64,000 nucleotides of DNA from JAHCHG01 sp038246645 (GTDB lineage Bacteria; Acidobacteriota; Blastocatellia; Pyrinomonadales; Pyrinomonadaceae): the NCBI GenBank assembly GCA_038246645.1, contig JBBRVS010000001.1, positions 1 to 64,000 on the forward strand. The letters run 5' to 3'. Each line of letters starts with the position of its first letter. Positions within the stretch are counted from its first letter, which is position 1. This document shows positions 40,740 to 49,873 of this stretch, piece by piece. Under the pieces are notes generated by a model. It saw only the letters and a list, made by a program, of their open reading frames with translations, searched no databases and was not told where the DNA came from. A program made the position numbers and the translations under genes.

Positions 40740-43103
40740 TCAATAAGCCTTCGTTACATCAACTCCGGTGTAGTAATGCTTGATGATCGCGTCGTATTTT
40801 ACGCCCATTTTTGCCAAGCCGTAAGCTCCGTATTGGCACATTCCGACACCGTGTCCCCAACCGCGCCCCGTAAATGTGTAGCTTGTTACTCTGCCGGCGG
40901 AATCGTAGCGTTTATTGATGACGAAAAGCTGTTCGTTAAGGCGCAGAGCCGAACGAATTTTGCCGCCCTTTAAGTGAAAGGTTCCGCTGGTCGTAATGAT
41001 TTCCAGATCGGTTGCGCGGCGCGAAAATCCCTGTTTGGCGATTTTTACGTCAATCAGCGCGCCGAGTCCGCGCACGTAGCGGCTCAGGTTTGATCTGACT
41101 GCCGCTGCCGACATTGTTTTATTCCAGAGCGAAAAACTCGAATCTCGTTCGGCAACGGTCGTCTTGACGGTCGGTTCGATTTCGAGATAGATCACTTCGC
41201 CCGCCGTATTTGTTTTATAATTGACCTTTTCACCGCCGACGAGTGCGGTTTCTTTGACTTGATAAAACGCATCGCCGAATTTTCGGTACAGAAAAACATT
41301 CGGGCTGATCGTCACCTGTTTTTCGGTTTTGCCGACACGCAAGATCAATTTTCCGTCTTCGGTCGGTTTTGCTTCGCCGCTTTCAAAGGTTAAATTCCAG
41401 TTCTTTTTATTATAAATATGATCAATGAGGCGTAGAATTTTGGAGCGTGAAAAATGTTTTTGCGGTTTTAAGGTCAAATCCGAATAGATCGAAAACCAGC
41501 CGTCGCGCATCATCATTGCCATTACGGGACGCATCTCACGCGGCACTTCGCCCGCGTCCAGAAATGAAAGCTGGTAATTTACATCGGCATCGCTAAGCAG
41601 AGTATCGGCTTGATTGGCATCCGTGTAGATCAAATCCGATAAAACTTTTGCCAGCAAAATCGGCTTTGAAGTATCTTTTGTCACAACCAGCGGAAACGGT
41701 TTGCCGAATTTTAATGCGAGTTGATTGAGCCAGCTTTTCAGTTCGATGTCGCTCGGCGCGTCTTCAAAATAATCATCGGTAAAACGCGGCGTTACGAGCA
41801 GAAAATTATTGACCGAATATTTCGCCGCCATTCGCGATATTTCATAATTTGCCTCATTTCTTATATCGGCAAGCTCGCGCGAACTTCGGATCATAAACGG
41901 CGCGAAATGCGCCTTGCCTTCGAGCGAACAATTTACGCCGCGCAAATACGGTTCGGCGTGATTGAAAATATTTTCCGAGTCTTCCGTTCTGCCGCCGCAA
42001 GTCGAAGTGTAATAAGCCATTATCGGTTTGCCCTTGTAAGCTGCGATGATTCCGCGCGTTTGCATAACGGCTTGCGTTCCCATTTTTGATTCGGCGGAAA
42101 CTCCGGCATAAACCTGCGAACGTACCGTCGGCAGCATATCAAAACCCTGCGATGCAAAAAAATTCGTATTGGCAACCGCGTAGGTACGCGCCGCGACAGC
42201 CTGCGCTTTCTGCGCTTCGAGCTGCGGCAGACTGAGTTCCTTCGGCACGACTCCGAGCAGATATTCTTCCATCGGCACGACGTTGACAACCGTTAAGCTT
42301 CCGCCGGAATTGACAAAAACCTCGATTTTCCCGCGATATTCCTTGCCGTTATAACGAACCGGAACGGCGCGTTCATTCAGAGAACCGAAGGCGACGGCTT
42401 TGAGCGAAGAAAATTTTGCCGTTTCAGACGTGCCGCTGACGATCACTTCGCGCAAATTCGGATTGACATAAACATTGGTCGGATTGCTCGAAACAGTCGG
42501 TTTGACCTTATTCGGATTGGCGCGTTCCGACAAAATACTGCGAACATTAGATTTCGGATTGACTGCCATTTGCTGGGTTAATTCAACCGCTTCTTCGGAA
42601 GGCTGCGTAACTTTGCTTGAAACTATCTCAACCGTTTCAAAACCTTTTTCGGCAAGAACTGCTCTAAATTCTTCGGCTTCGATCAGATTTTGTTTCGGTT
42701 CACCGATTCTGATGCGCCACGTATTTGTCGTCGTTTCAATATCAAAAGAAACTTTTTCGCCGGTCGCTTCGCGGATTTCCTTTGCCAGTTCGGCGGCATC
42801 GGTGGCGGTTTCGATATTCGGAATTTCAAAATTAAAATATTCGACTTCCGGCGGACGATACGAACGCGCCGAAACCGTCACGCGATTTGCGCCGAGAAAT
42901 TTCTGCTGTTCTTCCGGGCTGACCGCAACGAGCGTCGAATCGGCGGTCGTAATGGTCGCGGAACTCGCATTCGTTGCCAGACCGATGCGGACGAGCGGCT
43001 CTTTTTCCAAATAGAAAAATTCGGTTTCGATAGCAAAAATGTTGGTTGAATTGATTAGAAAAAGCAGGATTAAAACAGGTAAAATTCGGGGGCGTAAAAT
43101 CAT
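40740..43103 (-). CDS. SpoIID/LytB-domain exported protein
   Basis: A 787-residue protein from ATG 43103 (another ATG at 43121 would add six residues) with signal peptide MILRPRILPVLILLFLINS. Residues about 250-380 hold the SpoIID core: VNVVPMEEYLLGVVPKEL, AQKAQAVAARTYAVAN and YTSTCGGRTEDSENIF. The closing RGWGHGVGMCQYGAYGLA sits near the C-terminus, so a large insert of about 300 residues splits the domain. SpoIID-type proteins cut or enhance amidase action on peptidoglycan, in non-sporulating bacteria probably during division or wall turnover. The N-terminal part has an SPOR-like character. Confidence 0.88.
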   Translation of the reverse strand: MILRPRILPVLILLFLINSTNIFAIETEFFYLEKEPLVRIGLATNASSATITTADSTLVAVSPEEQQKFLGANRVTVSARSYRPPEVEYFNFEIPNIETATDAAELAKEIREATGEKVSFDIETTTNTWRIRIGEPKQNLIEAEEFRAVLAEKGFETVEIVSSKVTQPSEEAVELTQQMAVNPKSNVRSILSERANPNKVKPTVSSNPTNVYVNPNLREVIVSGTSETAKFSSLKAVAFGSLNERAVPVRYNGKEYRGKIEVFVNSGGSLTVVNVVPMEEYLLGVVPKELSLPQLEAQKAQAVAARTYAVANTNFFASQGFDMLPTVRSQVYAGVSAESKMGTQAVMQTRGIIAAYKGKPIMAYYTSTCGGRTEDSENIFNHAEPYLRGVNCSLEGKAHFAPFMIRSSRELADIRNEANYEISRMAAKYSVNNFLLVTPRFTDDYFEDAPSDIELKSWLNQLALKFGKPFPLVVTKDTSKPILLAKVLSDLIYTDANQADTLLSDADVNYQLSFLDAGEVPREMRPVMAMMMRDGWFSIYSDLTLKPQKHFSRSKILRLIDHIYNKKNWNLTFESGEAKPTEDGKLILRVGKTEKQVTISPNVFLYRKFGDAFYQVKETALVGGEKVNYKTNTAGEVIYLEIEPTVKTTVAERDSSFSLWNKTMSAAAVRSNLSRYVRGLGALIDVKIAKQGFSRRATDLEIITTSGTFHLKGGKIRSALRLNEQLFVINKRYDSAGRVTSYTFTGRGWGHGVGMCQYGAYGLAKMGVKYDAIIKHYYTGVDVTKAY

Positions 43104-43228
43104 AATGTTAAATTCTAACATTTATCGAAAAATGCGAACAAGAATTTTTTGCCGAATTATAAATAATTTTTTGTTTTTAAGATGTCTTCCGTGTTAAATT
43201 CAAACAACTTCTCGGAGCATCACTTTAT

Positions 43229-45109
43229 ATGACAAAAATTATTTTTATTCTGACATTTCTGGCGTGTTCGCTGAATGTTTTTTCCGCTGTCCGAACTTGG
43301 GACGGCGGCGGTGCGGACAATAATTGGACAACGGCGGCAAACTGGGTTGGCGATGTTGCGCCGGCTGCCGGTGACGAGCTGGTTTTTCCGGCTTCTGCCG
43401 CGCAATTTGCAACCAATAACAATTTTTTTATTTTGACGAATTTTAATTCAATCACCTTTGAAGGCGGAACTTATACGGTTGGCGGCAATGCTTTTCGACT
43501 TTCCGACGGTTTGACCGTCAATGGCGGAACGCCATTGATAAATACCGCCATTACGCTTAACGGTTCACAAACTTTTACTGCCGAACCCGGCTCTTTTACA
43601 ACGGTAGCGGTTCTTTTTTTCGGAAGTGCTAATTTAACGATTGAAGGAAACGGTAGTTTCGGCTTAGGTTTAATTTCCGGTTCGGGAGCGATTAACAAAA
43701 ACGGTCTGGGCGCATCGCTTGTTTTTGCCGCGACCGGATACAACGGTGCGATCAATCTGAACAACGGTGTTTTTGTGGTTGATGCTTCAGTGCCGAATAG
43801 TGCGGTAACGATAAATTCGCCCGACATCGGCGGCGGAACTTTCGGTTTAAGCGGTTTCGGCGGCACGGGAACGGTCGGAACTGTAAATGTAACGCAGGGA
43901 ATAATCAGCGCGGGAACTCTGGCTTCGCCGACCGGAATTTTGAATACCGGAAATTTGAATTTTACTCCGCAGGGCAGTTATGTCTGCAAAATCGGCGGAA
44001 CTGCGGCGGGCGCGGATGGACACGATCAATTAAATGTTGCCGGAACGGTTTCATTAAACAACGCGGTGCTTGCTCCGCTTCCGTGGAATAATTTCAATCC
44101 GGCAATCGGTGATTCATTTACAATTTTACGTAATGATGGAAGCGATCCGGTTGGCGGAACTTTTCTCAATGCTCCCGAAGGCGGAATCTTCGGCGGCGCG
44201 TTAAATACGGCTTTTCGCATTACATATCAAGGCGGCGACGGCAATGATGTCGTCATTACGAGAGTTAATCGTGCGCCGTTTGATTTTGACGGCGACGGTA
44301 AATCTGATGTTTCTGTATTTCGCCCTGCAAACGGCTCCTGGAATCAGATTCTGAGCGGAAACGGCTCAATCGTTTCACAAACCTGGGGACTCGCCGGAGA
44401 TCGGCTTGCACCTGCCGATTTTGACGGCGACAGCCGCGCCGACTTAGCCATTTTCCGCGATGGTGTGTGGTGGATTTTGAACAGTTCTTCCAATACCGTT
44501 ACTTCGATTCAATTCGGTGTGAGCGGCGATATTCCCGTGCCGAATGATTTCGACGGCGACGGACGCGCCGATTTGGCTGTTTTTCGTCCATCGGACGGCG
44601 TTTGGTATCAGTTGAGAAGTCTCGGGAATCAATTTTTTGCCCAACAATTCGGGTTAAATGGCGATTTACCGCAAATTGCTGATTTTGACGGCGACGGCAT
44701 CGGCGATCTCTCGGTCTTTCGTCCTTCGGATGGCACCTGGCATTTTTGGCGGAGTGAGTCCGAATCTTACACGGCGTTTTCGTTCGGCATCGCGGGCGAT
44801 ATTCCCGTTCCGGCAGACTACGACGGCGACGGTTTAACCGATGTCGCGGTTTTTCGACCTTCGGCAAATTCCGATCAGCCTGATTTTTATATTTTGCTGA
44901 CAGGCAGTTTTACTTTTCAGGGATTTTCTTGGGGTTTGCCCGATGATATTCCGACAATCGCCGATTACGACGGCGACGGCAAAGCCGATATTGGAATTTT
45001 CCGTCCAAGCACCAACGATTGGTTTTTACTGCAAAGCACGGCAGGTTTCAGCACGGTTAATTTCGGACAAACCGGCGATCAACCGATTCCCTCGGCATTT
45101 ATTAATTAA
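43229..45109 (+). CDS. secreted protein with autotransporter-like beta region and C-terminal VCBS/FG-GAP repeats
   Basis: A 626-residue protein with signal peptide ending VFSA. Residues 20-110 begin RTWDGGGADNNWTTAANW and continue as Gly/Thr/Asn-rich beta-helix-like sequence to about 345. From 348 come about seven VCBS/FG-GAP blades, each with an FDFDGDGKSDVSVFRP- or ADYDGDG-like calcium-binding loop, predicting a beta-propeller. This architecture is very common in Blastocatellia. No sorting anchor is visible. It is probably a calcium-dependent surface or secreted adhesion protein. Its start lies 125 bp from the divergent SpoIID gene. Confidence 0.88.
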   Translation: MTKIIFILTFLACSLNVFSAVRTWDGGGADNNWTTAANWVGDVAPAAGDELVFPASAAQFATNNNFFILTNFNSITFEGGTYTVGGNAFRLSDGLTVNGGTPLINTAITLNGSQTFTAEPGSFTTVAVLFFGSANLTIEGNGSFGLGLISGSGAINKNGLGASLVFAATGYNGAINLNNGVFVVDASVPNSAVTINSPDIGGGTFGLSGFGGTGTVGTVNVTQGIISAGTLASPTGILNTGNLNFTPQGSYVCKIGGTAAGADGHDQLNVAGTVSLNNAVLAPLPWNNFNPAIGDSFTILRNDGSDPVGGTFLNAPEGGIFGGALNTAFRITYQGGDGNDVVITRVNRAPFDFDGDGKSDVSVFRPANGSWNQILSGNGSIVSQTWGLAGDRLAPADFDGDSRADLAIFRDGVWWILNSSSNTVTSIQFGVSGDIPVPNDFDGDGRADLAVFRPSDGVWYQLRSLGNQFFAQQFGLNGDLPQIADFDGDGIGDLSVFRPSDGTWHFWRSESESYTAFSFGIAGDIPVPADYDGDGLTDVAVFRPSANSDQPDFYILLTGSFTFQGFSWGLPDDIPTIADYDGDGKADIGIFRPSTNDWFLLQSTAGFSTVNFGQTGDQPIPSAFIN

Positions 45110-45153
45110 TGGAAAAATAAATCGTAAATATTTAATTTTCTGATGCTTTCAAC

Positions 45154-45202
45154 AAAATACGAATGAAGATTCTGTAAATAAAATCTTCATTCGTATTTTT
45201 TA
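45154..45202 (+). terminator. terminator after the VCBS-repeat gene
   Basis: A perfect 17-bp stem, AAAATACGAATGAAGAT (45154-45170) and ATCTTCATTCGTATTTT (45183-45199), followed by T-rich sequence. Confidence 0.9.
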
Positions 45203-45221
45203 TTTTGAGATAAATTCTAAG

Positions 45222-45343
45222 TAAGCACCAATGGATAATTAAAAATGGATAATGTCAGAAAACTCTTAAATTCTCTTACATCTGATGTTTAAAGGGATTT
45301 TTAGAATTTTCATAATATCTTAAAACTTTTGCTCACCTGCTTA
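45222..45343 (+). repeat. dispersed repeat, copy 2, with one 7-bp unit
   Basis: A 122-bp block, reverse complement of 24576-24725 apart from few changes and four fewer GGATAAT heptamers. It ends with the same CTCACCTGCTTA word that encodes the start of the gene at 24590, but no ORF continues here. Confidence 0.85.
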
Positions 45344-45359
45344 TACGCCTTCCCTTTAG

Positions 45360-45463
45360 AAATTGTGCATTAAGTCAGTAGCGGTTGCGTCAGCAACCGC
45401 GTCAATTACTCATCAGGGATAACGCATCGGCTCACGCCGACGCTACTGACCAATGCACAATTT
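45360..45463. repeat. inverted repeat with nested hairpin, possible MITE
   Basis: Arms AAATTGTGCATT-A-AGTCAGTAGCG (from 45360) and CGCTACTGACC-AATGCACAATTT (45441-45463) pair nearly perfectly. An internal GCGGTTGC/GCAACCGC hairpin sits in the left half. This looks like a small nonautonomous repeat element. It contains no gene. Confidence 0.6.
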
Positions 45464-45480
45464 CTAATGGTAAACGGTAT

Positions 45481-45625
45481 TAGTAGTCCGTAAACTAAAT
45501 TTTCGAGTGTTTGGAGTCCTGCCTTTAGGCGGCTTTTTCCGCCGCGCTTCGCTGGCGGATGCCGCGTAAACGCGGGACTCCAAACTTTTTTCAAACGCCT
45601 TAAAATTCAATTTACGGACTACTTA
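45481..45625. mobile_element. MITE-like element of about 145 bp
   Basis: Terminal inverted repeats TAGTAGTCCGTAAA (45481-45494) and TTTACGGACTACTTA (45611-45625) bound an inner inverted repeat TTTGGAGTCC / GGACTCCAAA. A short frame on the minus strand (45406-45594) reads LKAGLQTLE, a spurious peptide typical of such repeats. No transposase. No clear target duplication could be fixed. Confidence 0.6.
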
Positions 45626-45869
45626 ATATAAAACTCTTTTCAACTTTGGTTCGCACTTTCTTGGTGGCAAAATCTAATTTTCGAGACTTTTCTTAGTGGG
45701 GCAGTTTATTAAATCTCTGTTACTTAGCCTCCGATTATTCTCAAATGATATTAAGTCGGACACATCATACTGATACTTTTTACTTAACTCAGATCTTTTA
45801 TTTTTCCGATGATATTTTTTCTTTACTTAAAAATCGGCATTAAATACAGTAGCAAATACAAAGTTAGAT
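45626..45869. other. intergenic region upstream of the toxin-antitoxin pair
   Basis: About 240 bp without ORF, hairpin or repeat that I can support. The toxin-antitoxin promoter is expected here, but no convincing operator was found. Confidence 0.3.
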
Positions 45870-45881
45870 GTGTATTTAGAT

Positions 45882-46151
45882 ATGAAAAATATAATTCCCG
45901 TAACCGATTTACAAAGACAGGCGGCGCAGATTTTGAGTGAATTGGATAGTGAACCCGTAATCATTACGCAACGCGGACGCGCCTCGGCGGTTTTATTATC
46001 TGCGCGGCGTTATGCTGAAATTGAAGAAGATTTGCAAATGCTCGATGATTTGGAACTACTTCAAATGGTTGAGGAATCTAAACAAGAAATAAAAGACGGA
46101 AAAACCGTTTCGCACGAAGATGTGAAAAAACGTCTGAATTTTAACGAATAA
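45882..46151 (+). CDS. type II antitoxin, Phd/YefM family
   Basis: An 89-residue protein from ATG 45882; a GTG at 45870 is possible but less likely. The N-terminus MKNIIPVTDLQRQAAQILSEL and VIITQRGRASAVLLSARRYAEIEE form the Phd/YefM DNA-binding fold. The C-terminal MVEESKQEIKDGKTVSHEDVKKRL is the disordered toxin-binding tail, ending with the common xxxVSHEDVxxRL motif. It overlaps the toxin gene by one base. Confidence 0.92.
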   Translation: MKNIIPVTDLQRQAAQILSELDSEPVIITQRGRASAVLLSARRYAEIEEDLQMLDDLELLQMVEESKQEIKDGKTVSHEDVKKRLNFNE

Positions 46152-46453
46152 TGATTCAGACAGAATGGACATCGCGGGCGTTTTCCGTCCTGGAAAATTT
46201 GTTTCAAGCGGTTGCTTTTGAAATTATTCGTCGAGTTGATTTATTGCCGAAATTTCCCGAAATCGGCGCAAAACTCGACAGTCGTTTCTCATCTTTAAGC
46301 AATTATCGGCAGTTAGTTATTAAACGAAATTACCGCGTAATTTATGATTACGACGAATTTGAAAACAGAATATATATTCTTGCCGTGCAAAGTTGCCGTC
46401 AAAAACTTCCCTCAGCCAGAGATTTGAAACGAAAAGTAGCCGAAGAAGAATAA
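46151..46453 (+). CDS. type II toxin, RelE/ParE superfamily
   Basis: A 100-residue protein with the ParE/RelE pattern: WTSRAFSVLENLFQAVAFEIIRRVDLLPKFPEIGAKL and YRQLVIKRNYRVIYDYDEFENRIYILAV. RNYRVIYDYD is the beta-sheet centre that in RelE cuts mRNA and in ParE poisons gyrase; the exact target cannot be read. It is coupled to the Phd-like antitoxin upstream and ends 1 bp before the convergent M14 gene stop. Confidence 0.9.
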   Translation: MIQTEWTSRAFSVLENLFQAVAFEIIRRVDLLPKFPEIGAKLDSRFSSLSNYRQLVIKRNYRVIYDYDEFENRIYILAVQSCRQKLPSARDLKRKVAEEE

Positions 46454-46454
46454 A

Positions 46455-48884
46455 TTATTTCTCCAAAGCATTAAAAATAAACGGAAAAGTTACAAAGGTT
46501 TGTCCGCGATGCTGCGGGCGAAAAGCGAAAAGAATCAATTTTCCTTTGCCGAAATCTGATTCGGCAATCGCGGTTTTGCCCTGCGCGTATTGTTCGCCGA
46601 GAATCCAGCCCGACAGCAGAAGGTCTTTTTCAGCGTATTTGGCGACGGATTTTACTTTTGCCGCGTCGGCGATTTCATAAGCCGAACTGTTAATAAAATA
46701 CGCCGGAGTTTGTTCGTCAAATCCTCTGGCAATCGGATTTTTCGTATCAACATCAAGCTGCCAGATCGAACCCGGACTGTAAAACTGCGAGCGATTCAAA
46801 CCGCTCAAGGCGTTTTTTACCGGCAGATTAAATTGTTTGATAACAAGTTCGCAACTATCGTCGAAGCAGATCAATTTTCCGCCGCCCTCGACAAATTTCT
46901 TTAAATTCTCAACGCCTTTTTCCGTGATTCCGCCCGTAAATTCCTGCGGATAACGATCCGCTGATTGACCGGAAACGATCATTCTTTCAGAGATCGAAGG
47001 CAGAATGATCGCGTCGTAATTTAATTTATTTTCCCGGAAATCCGCGTCTGCGAGAGACGTATAGGGAATTTGATGATTATCGAGAACGAGCCGCGTCCAG
47101 CCTTCGTCCATCGAGTTGGCAAAACCTTTGTAAAGCCCGATGCGCGGCGCGGTTTTGAGCGGATTCGGCAGTTTGTCAAAGGGAAGTTTATTCGGTTTCA
47201 GATTCAGACGGCTTCGTGCCTGATTGATGTTTTCGACTCTTTTCAGCGTGTTTCGGTATTTTTCTAAATCTTTAATATTCCAGGCGGTTACGGTTTCAAC
47301 GCCCATTTGCAGAGGCAGCGTCCAACCCGCGACATCATACGGAGTTTCCGCTTCGCCGCGGGCGTTCAGGCGTTTCGGATAAACCTGTTTTTCAAAAAGG
47401 CTCAAAACATTATTTTTCTGCGGCTGATTGACGAAAACGAGAAAACTGCCCAGAGGAATTTCGTGAAAATTATTTTTATCGGCTTGCGTGTGAACTATTT
47501 CAAGTTCGCGCGTCATTTCAAAAACTTCCATTCCCTGCCACATCAGGATTTCGAGAAAACGTGCGACTCTTTCCTGGGCGGGTTGACCGGCATAAACGAT
47601 AAACGCTTGCGGTTCATTAGTTAAAGGCTTCAAATTTTTGCTTGCCAGATCGTGGGAATTTTTCAAATAACGCGTTCGAAATTTCGCCGCCATTTCGAGA
47701 AGTGCGCGTGAAGCGATCATTTCGATTCGGGCAATATCGCGCGGATGCCAATCGCCGCCTTCCCAAACGTCCGGCATATTCGTCGCGTTTTCAAGCGGCG
47801 AATTAAGCCCTCGCGACGGACGCGTGGCAGCAAGTTGTTCTTTGGTGATTTTGATCGGCGACATTAAATCCGCGCTTGCCGCTTCGGACAAGATTCCGAT
47901 TGAATTGTGATAATACGGCGCGGAACGAAAACCGCCGTGCCACCACGTGTCGAAGGTCGTGTTGGTCGCAACTCCGGCGATATTGTTTGCTTGCAGATCA
48001 GCCGCCATTTTGTAGCCGACGAGTCCGACTTCGCGCAAAACGAGCGGATCAATGCGCGGATTCGGCGGATCGAAAAACGGCGGAATGATAAAACGCGCGC
48101 CGTTTTGTCCCATTTGATGAACGTCATAGACGATCTGCGGAAACCATTCCTGCCAGAAAAGTTTTGTAATATTTCGGGTTTCTGCCAGATTCAGCATAAA
48201 CCAATCACGGTTGTTATCGTGTCCGGCATAATGATGATAGAGTTCGGGCGGAACCGTGCCTTCCGATTTCGTTCCCAAAGTTTTGCGATACCAATCGGCG
48301 ACGATGTCAATTCCGTCAGGATTTGGAGATGGAATAAGAATCAGAATCGTGTTTTCCAGAATTTCCTTCGTGCCTTCATCGGTTGCCGTCGCAAGTTCGT
48401 AGGCGAAATTCATTGACATTTGCGACGCGACGATCTCGTTAGAATGAATCGAACAGGAAATTGCGACGATTGTTTTGCCTTGTTTGATCAAATTTTCAGC
48501 TTCCGAAGAATTTTTCAACATTCGCGGATCGGTGATTTGCTGATTGAGTCTTTTATACTTTTCAAGATTCTTGATATTTTCCGCCGACGAAATAAAGGCA
48601 ACGATCTGCGGTTTGCCGAGCGTCGTTTTGCCGATTTCTTCAACTTTTACTTTGTTACTTGCCGCGTCGAGCTTGGCAAAATAATCCAAAATCTGTTTCC
48701 AATCGGCAATCGTCCGGTCATCGGTCGGATGAAAACCGAGAACCGATTTCGGCGCAGGCGGCGCGTTTTGCGCGAAAACGCCGATTGACAAAAGCAAAAT
48801 CAACCCGCCGAGCCTTAAGGGCGCGCAGAAATTAAAATTACCAAAAAAAGTTTTACCTTTTACCTTTACCCTTTTACTTTTCAT
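46455..48884 (-). CDS. M14-family zinc carboxypeptidase with C-terminal extension
   Basis: An 809-residue exported protein. ATG 48884 was chosen; earlier ATGs overlap the divergent plsC. The leader is followed by a hydrophobic LGGLILLLSIGVFAQ. The peptidase domain holds ISCSIHSNEIVASQ (zinc His and Glu), IPSPNPDGID, HDNNRDWFMLN and DVHQMGQNGARF (third ligand His). The C-terminal 300 residues include a glutamine-amidotransferase-like fold (GIYKGFANSMDEGWTRLVLD, GGKLICFDDS, PGSIWQLDVD). Probably periplasmic peptide degradation. Residues 1-12 are encoded by a stuttered A/G repeat. Confidence 0.88.
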   Translation of the reverse strand: MKSKRVKVKGKTFFGNFNFCAPLRLGGLILLLSIGVFAQNAPPAPKSVLGFHPTDDRTIADWKQILDYFAKLDAASNKVKVEEIGKTTLGKPQIVAFISSAENIKNLEKYKRLNQQITDPRMLKNSSEAENLIKQGKTIVAISCSIHSNEIVASQMSMNFAYELATATDEGTKEILENTILILIPSPNPDGIDIVADWYRKTLGTKSEGTVPPELYHHYAGHDNNRDWFMLNLAETRNITKLFWQEWFPQIVYDVHQMGQNGARFIIPPFFDPPNPRIDPLVLREVGLVGYKMAADLQANNIAGVATNTTFDTWWHGGFRSAPYYHNSIGILSEAASADLMSPIKITKEQLAATRPSRGLNSPLENATNMPDVWEGGDWHPRDIARIEMIASRALLEMAAKFRTRYLKNSHDLASKNLKPLTNEPQAFIVYAGQPAQERVARFLEILMWQGMEVFEMTRELEIVHTQADKNNFHEIPLGSFLVFVNQPQKNNVLSLFEKQVYPKRLNARGEAETPYDVAGWTLPLQMGVETVTAWNIKDLEKYRNTLKRVENINQARSRLNLKPNKLPFDKLPNPLKTAPRIGLYKGFANSMDEGWTRLVLDNHQIPYTSLADADFRENKLNYDAIILPSISERMIVSGQSADRYPQEFTGGITEKGVENLKKFVEGGGKLICFDDSCELVIKQFNLPVKNALSGLNRSQFYSPGSIWQLDVDTKNPIARGFDEQTPAYFINSSAYEIADAAKVKSVAKYAEKDLLLSGWILGEQYAQGKTAIAESDFGKGKLILFAFRPQHRGQTFVTFPFIFNALEK

Positions 48885-48929
48885 ACAGTTTTGCTTATTT
48901 AAGTTGTTACGTGATAAAAACATATTTGA

Positions 48930-49739
48930 ATGAGCGAACAATTAGAAAAAATCTCCCGAACCGAAGCCATCGAGCGGAACGATAAAATTTTATTTCCTGT
49001 CAAAGAGTCTAACAAATCGAGCGTTATCGGCAAACTGCGCTACTGGTGGAGTTTGTTTTTCGCGGGATTTATGCTTCTTTTTATCGCTTTGCCGGCGATG
49101 ACCGTTTTGCAGCTCATCAATCGCCGCATAAATCTTTATCCGCTGTGCGTCTGGGGTTCAAAAACGTGGATTCGCGGTTCCGGCATTAAGGTCAAAGTTT
49201 CGGGCAAGGAAAATCTGGAAAAAGGTAAATCCTATATTTTCGTTGCCAATCATCATTCATATATTGATACGACCGCGCTTTTTGCGTATGCCGGAACAAA
49301 AATCGGATTGATCGCCAAAAAAGAAATATTAAAAGTTCCGGTTTTGGGGCGCGGAATGACTTTTATAAATTTTGTGGCGATTGACCGCTCAAACGCCGAA
49401 CGAGCATTGGAAACGATGGAAAAGGTGCGCGAAAAGGTTGACAGCGGTTATTCATTCGGAGTTTTTGCCGAAGGAACACGCGCGATGCCGGGTGAGCTTT
49501 TGCCATTTAAGAAAGGCGCGTTTCATCTCGCTATGCAGACCGGCGCGGCGATTATTCCGGTGGCAATTAAAAATACCGATTATTTAATGGGCAAAAAAAC
49601 GGGCGTTGTCAATCCCGGAACGATGGAAATAGTTTTGCTTGCGCCGATTGAAACAAAAGGTTTAGCGGTCGAAAAAGACTTGCCTGAGTTGCTGAAAAAA
49701 GTGCGCGGCGCAATCGCGGAAGAACTCTCTGATAATTGA
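48930..49739 (+). CDS. plsC: 1-acylglycerol-3-phosphate O-acyltransferase (PlsC-like)
   Basis: A 269-residue enzyme with one or two membrane segments near residues 35-60 and acyltransferase motifs: FVANHHSYIDTTAL (HX4D), INFVAIDRSNAERALE, FAEGTRAMPGELLPFKKGAFHLA (EGTR) and IIPVAIKN. It acylates lysophosphatidic acid for membrane lipid synthesis. Divergent from the M14 gene with only 45 bp between starts. Its last codons are part of a stuttered inverted repeat. Confidence 0.92.
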   Translation: MSEQLEKISRTEAIERNDKILFPVKESNKSSVIGKLRYWWSLFFAGFMLLFIALPAMTVLQLINRRINLYPLCVWGSKTWIRGSGIKVKVSGKENLEKGKSYIFVANHHSYIDTTALFAYAGTKIGLIAKKEILKVPVLGRGMTFINFVAIDRSNAERALETMEKVREKVDSGYSFGVFAEGTRAMPGELLPFKKGAFHLAMQTGAAIIPVAIKNTDYLMGKKTGVVNPGTMEIVLLAPIETKGLAVEKDLPELLKKVRGAIAEELSDN

Positions 49740-49860
49740 TAATTGATAGTGGATAATTGATAATATTTTCTCGAATTTTAGCGGGTTTGATTTGTAAAAA
49801 GCCTTTCCAACATATAAATGTTTGGAATATCTATTCCGCATTATCAATTATCAATTATCC
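49731..49860. repeat. stuttered inverted repeat after plsC
   Basis: Left arm 49731-49764 stutters GATAATTGATAATTGATAG and includes the plsC stop codon. Right arm 49840-49860 is ATTATCAATTATC..., its complement. The centre is about 75 nt long. Confidence 0.7.
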
Positions 49861-49873
49861 GGTGTCCGTTAAT

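Noticed and set aside
45406..45594. 62-residue minus-strand ORF with LKAGLQTLE
   Set aside because: It lies wholly across two inverted-repeat elements; the peptide is a by-product of the repeat.
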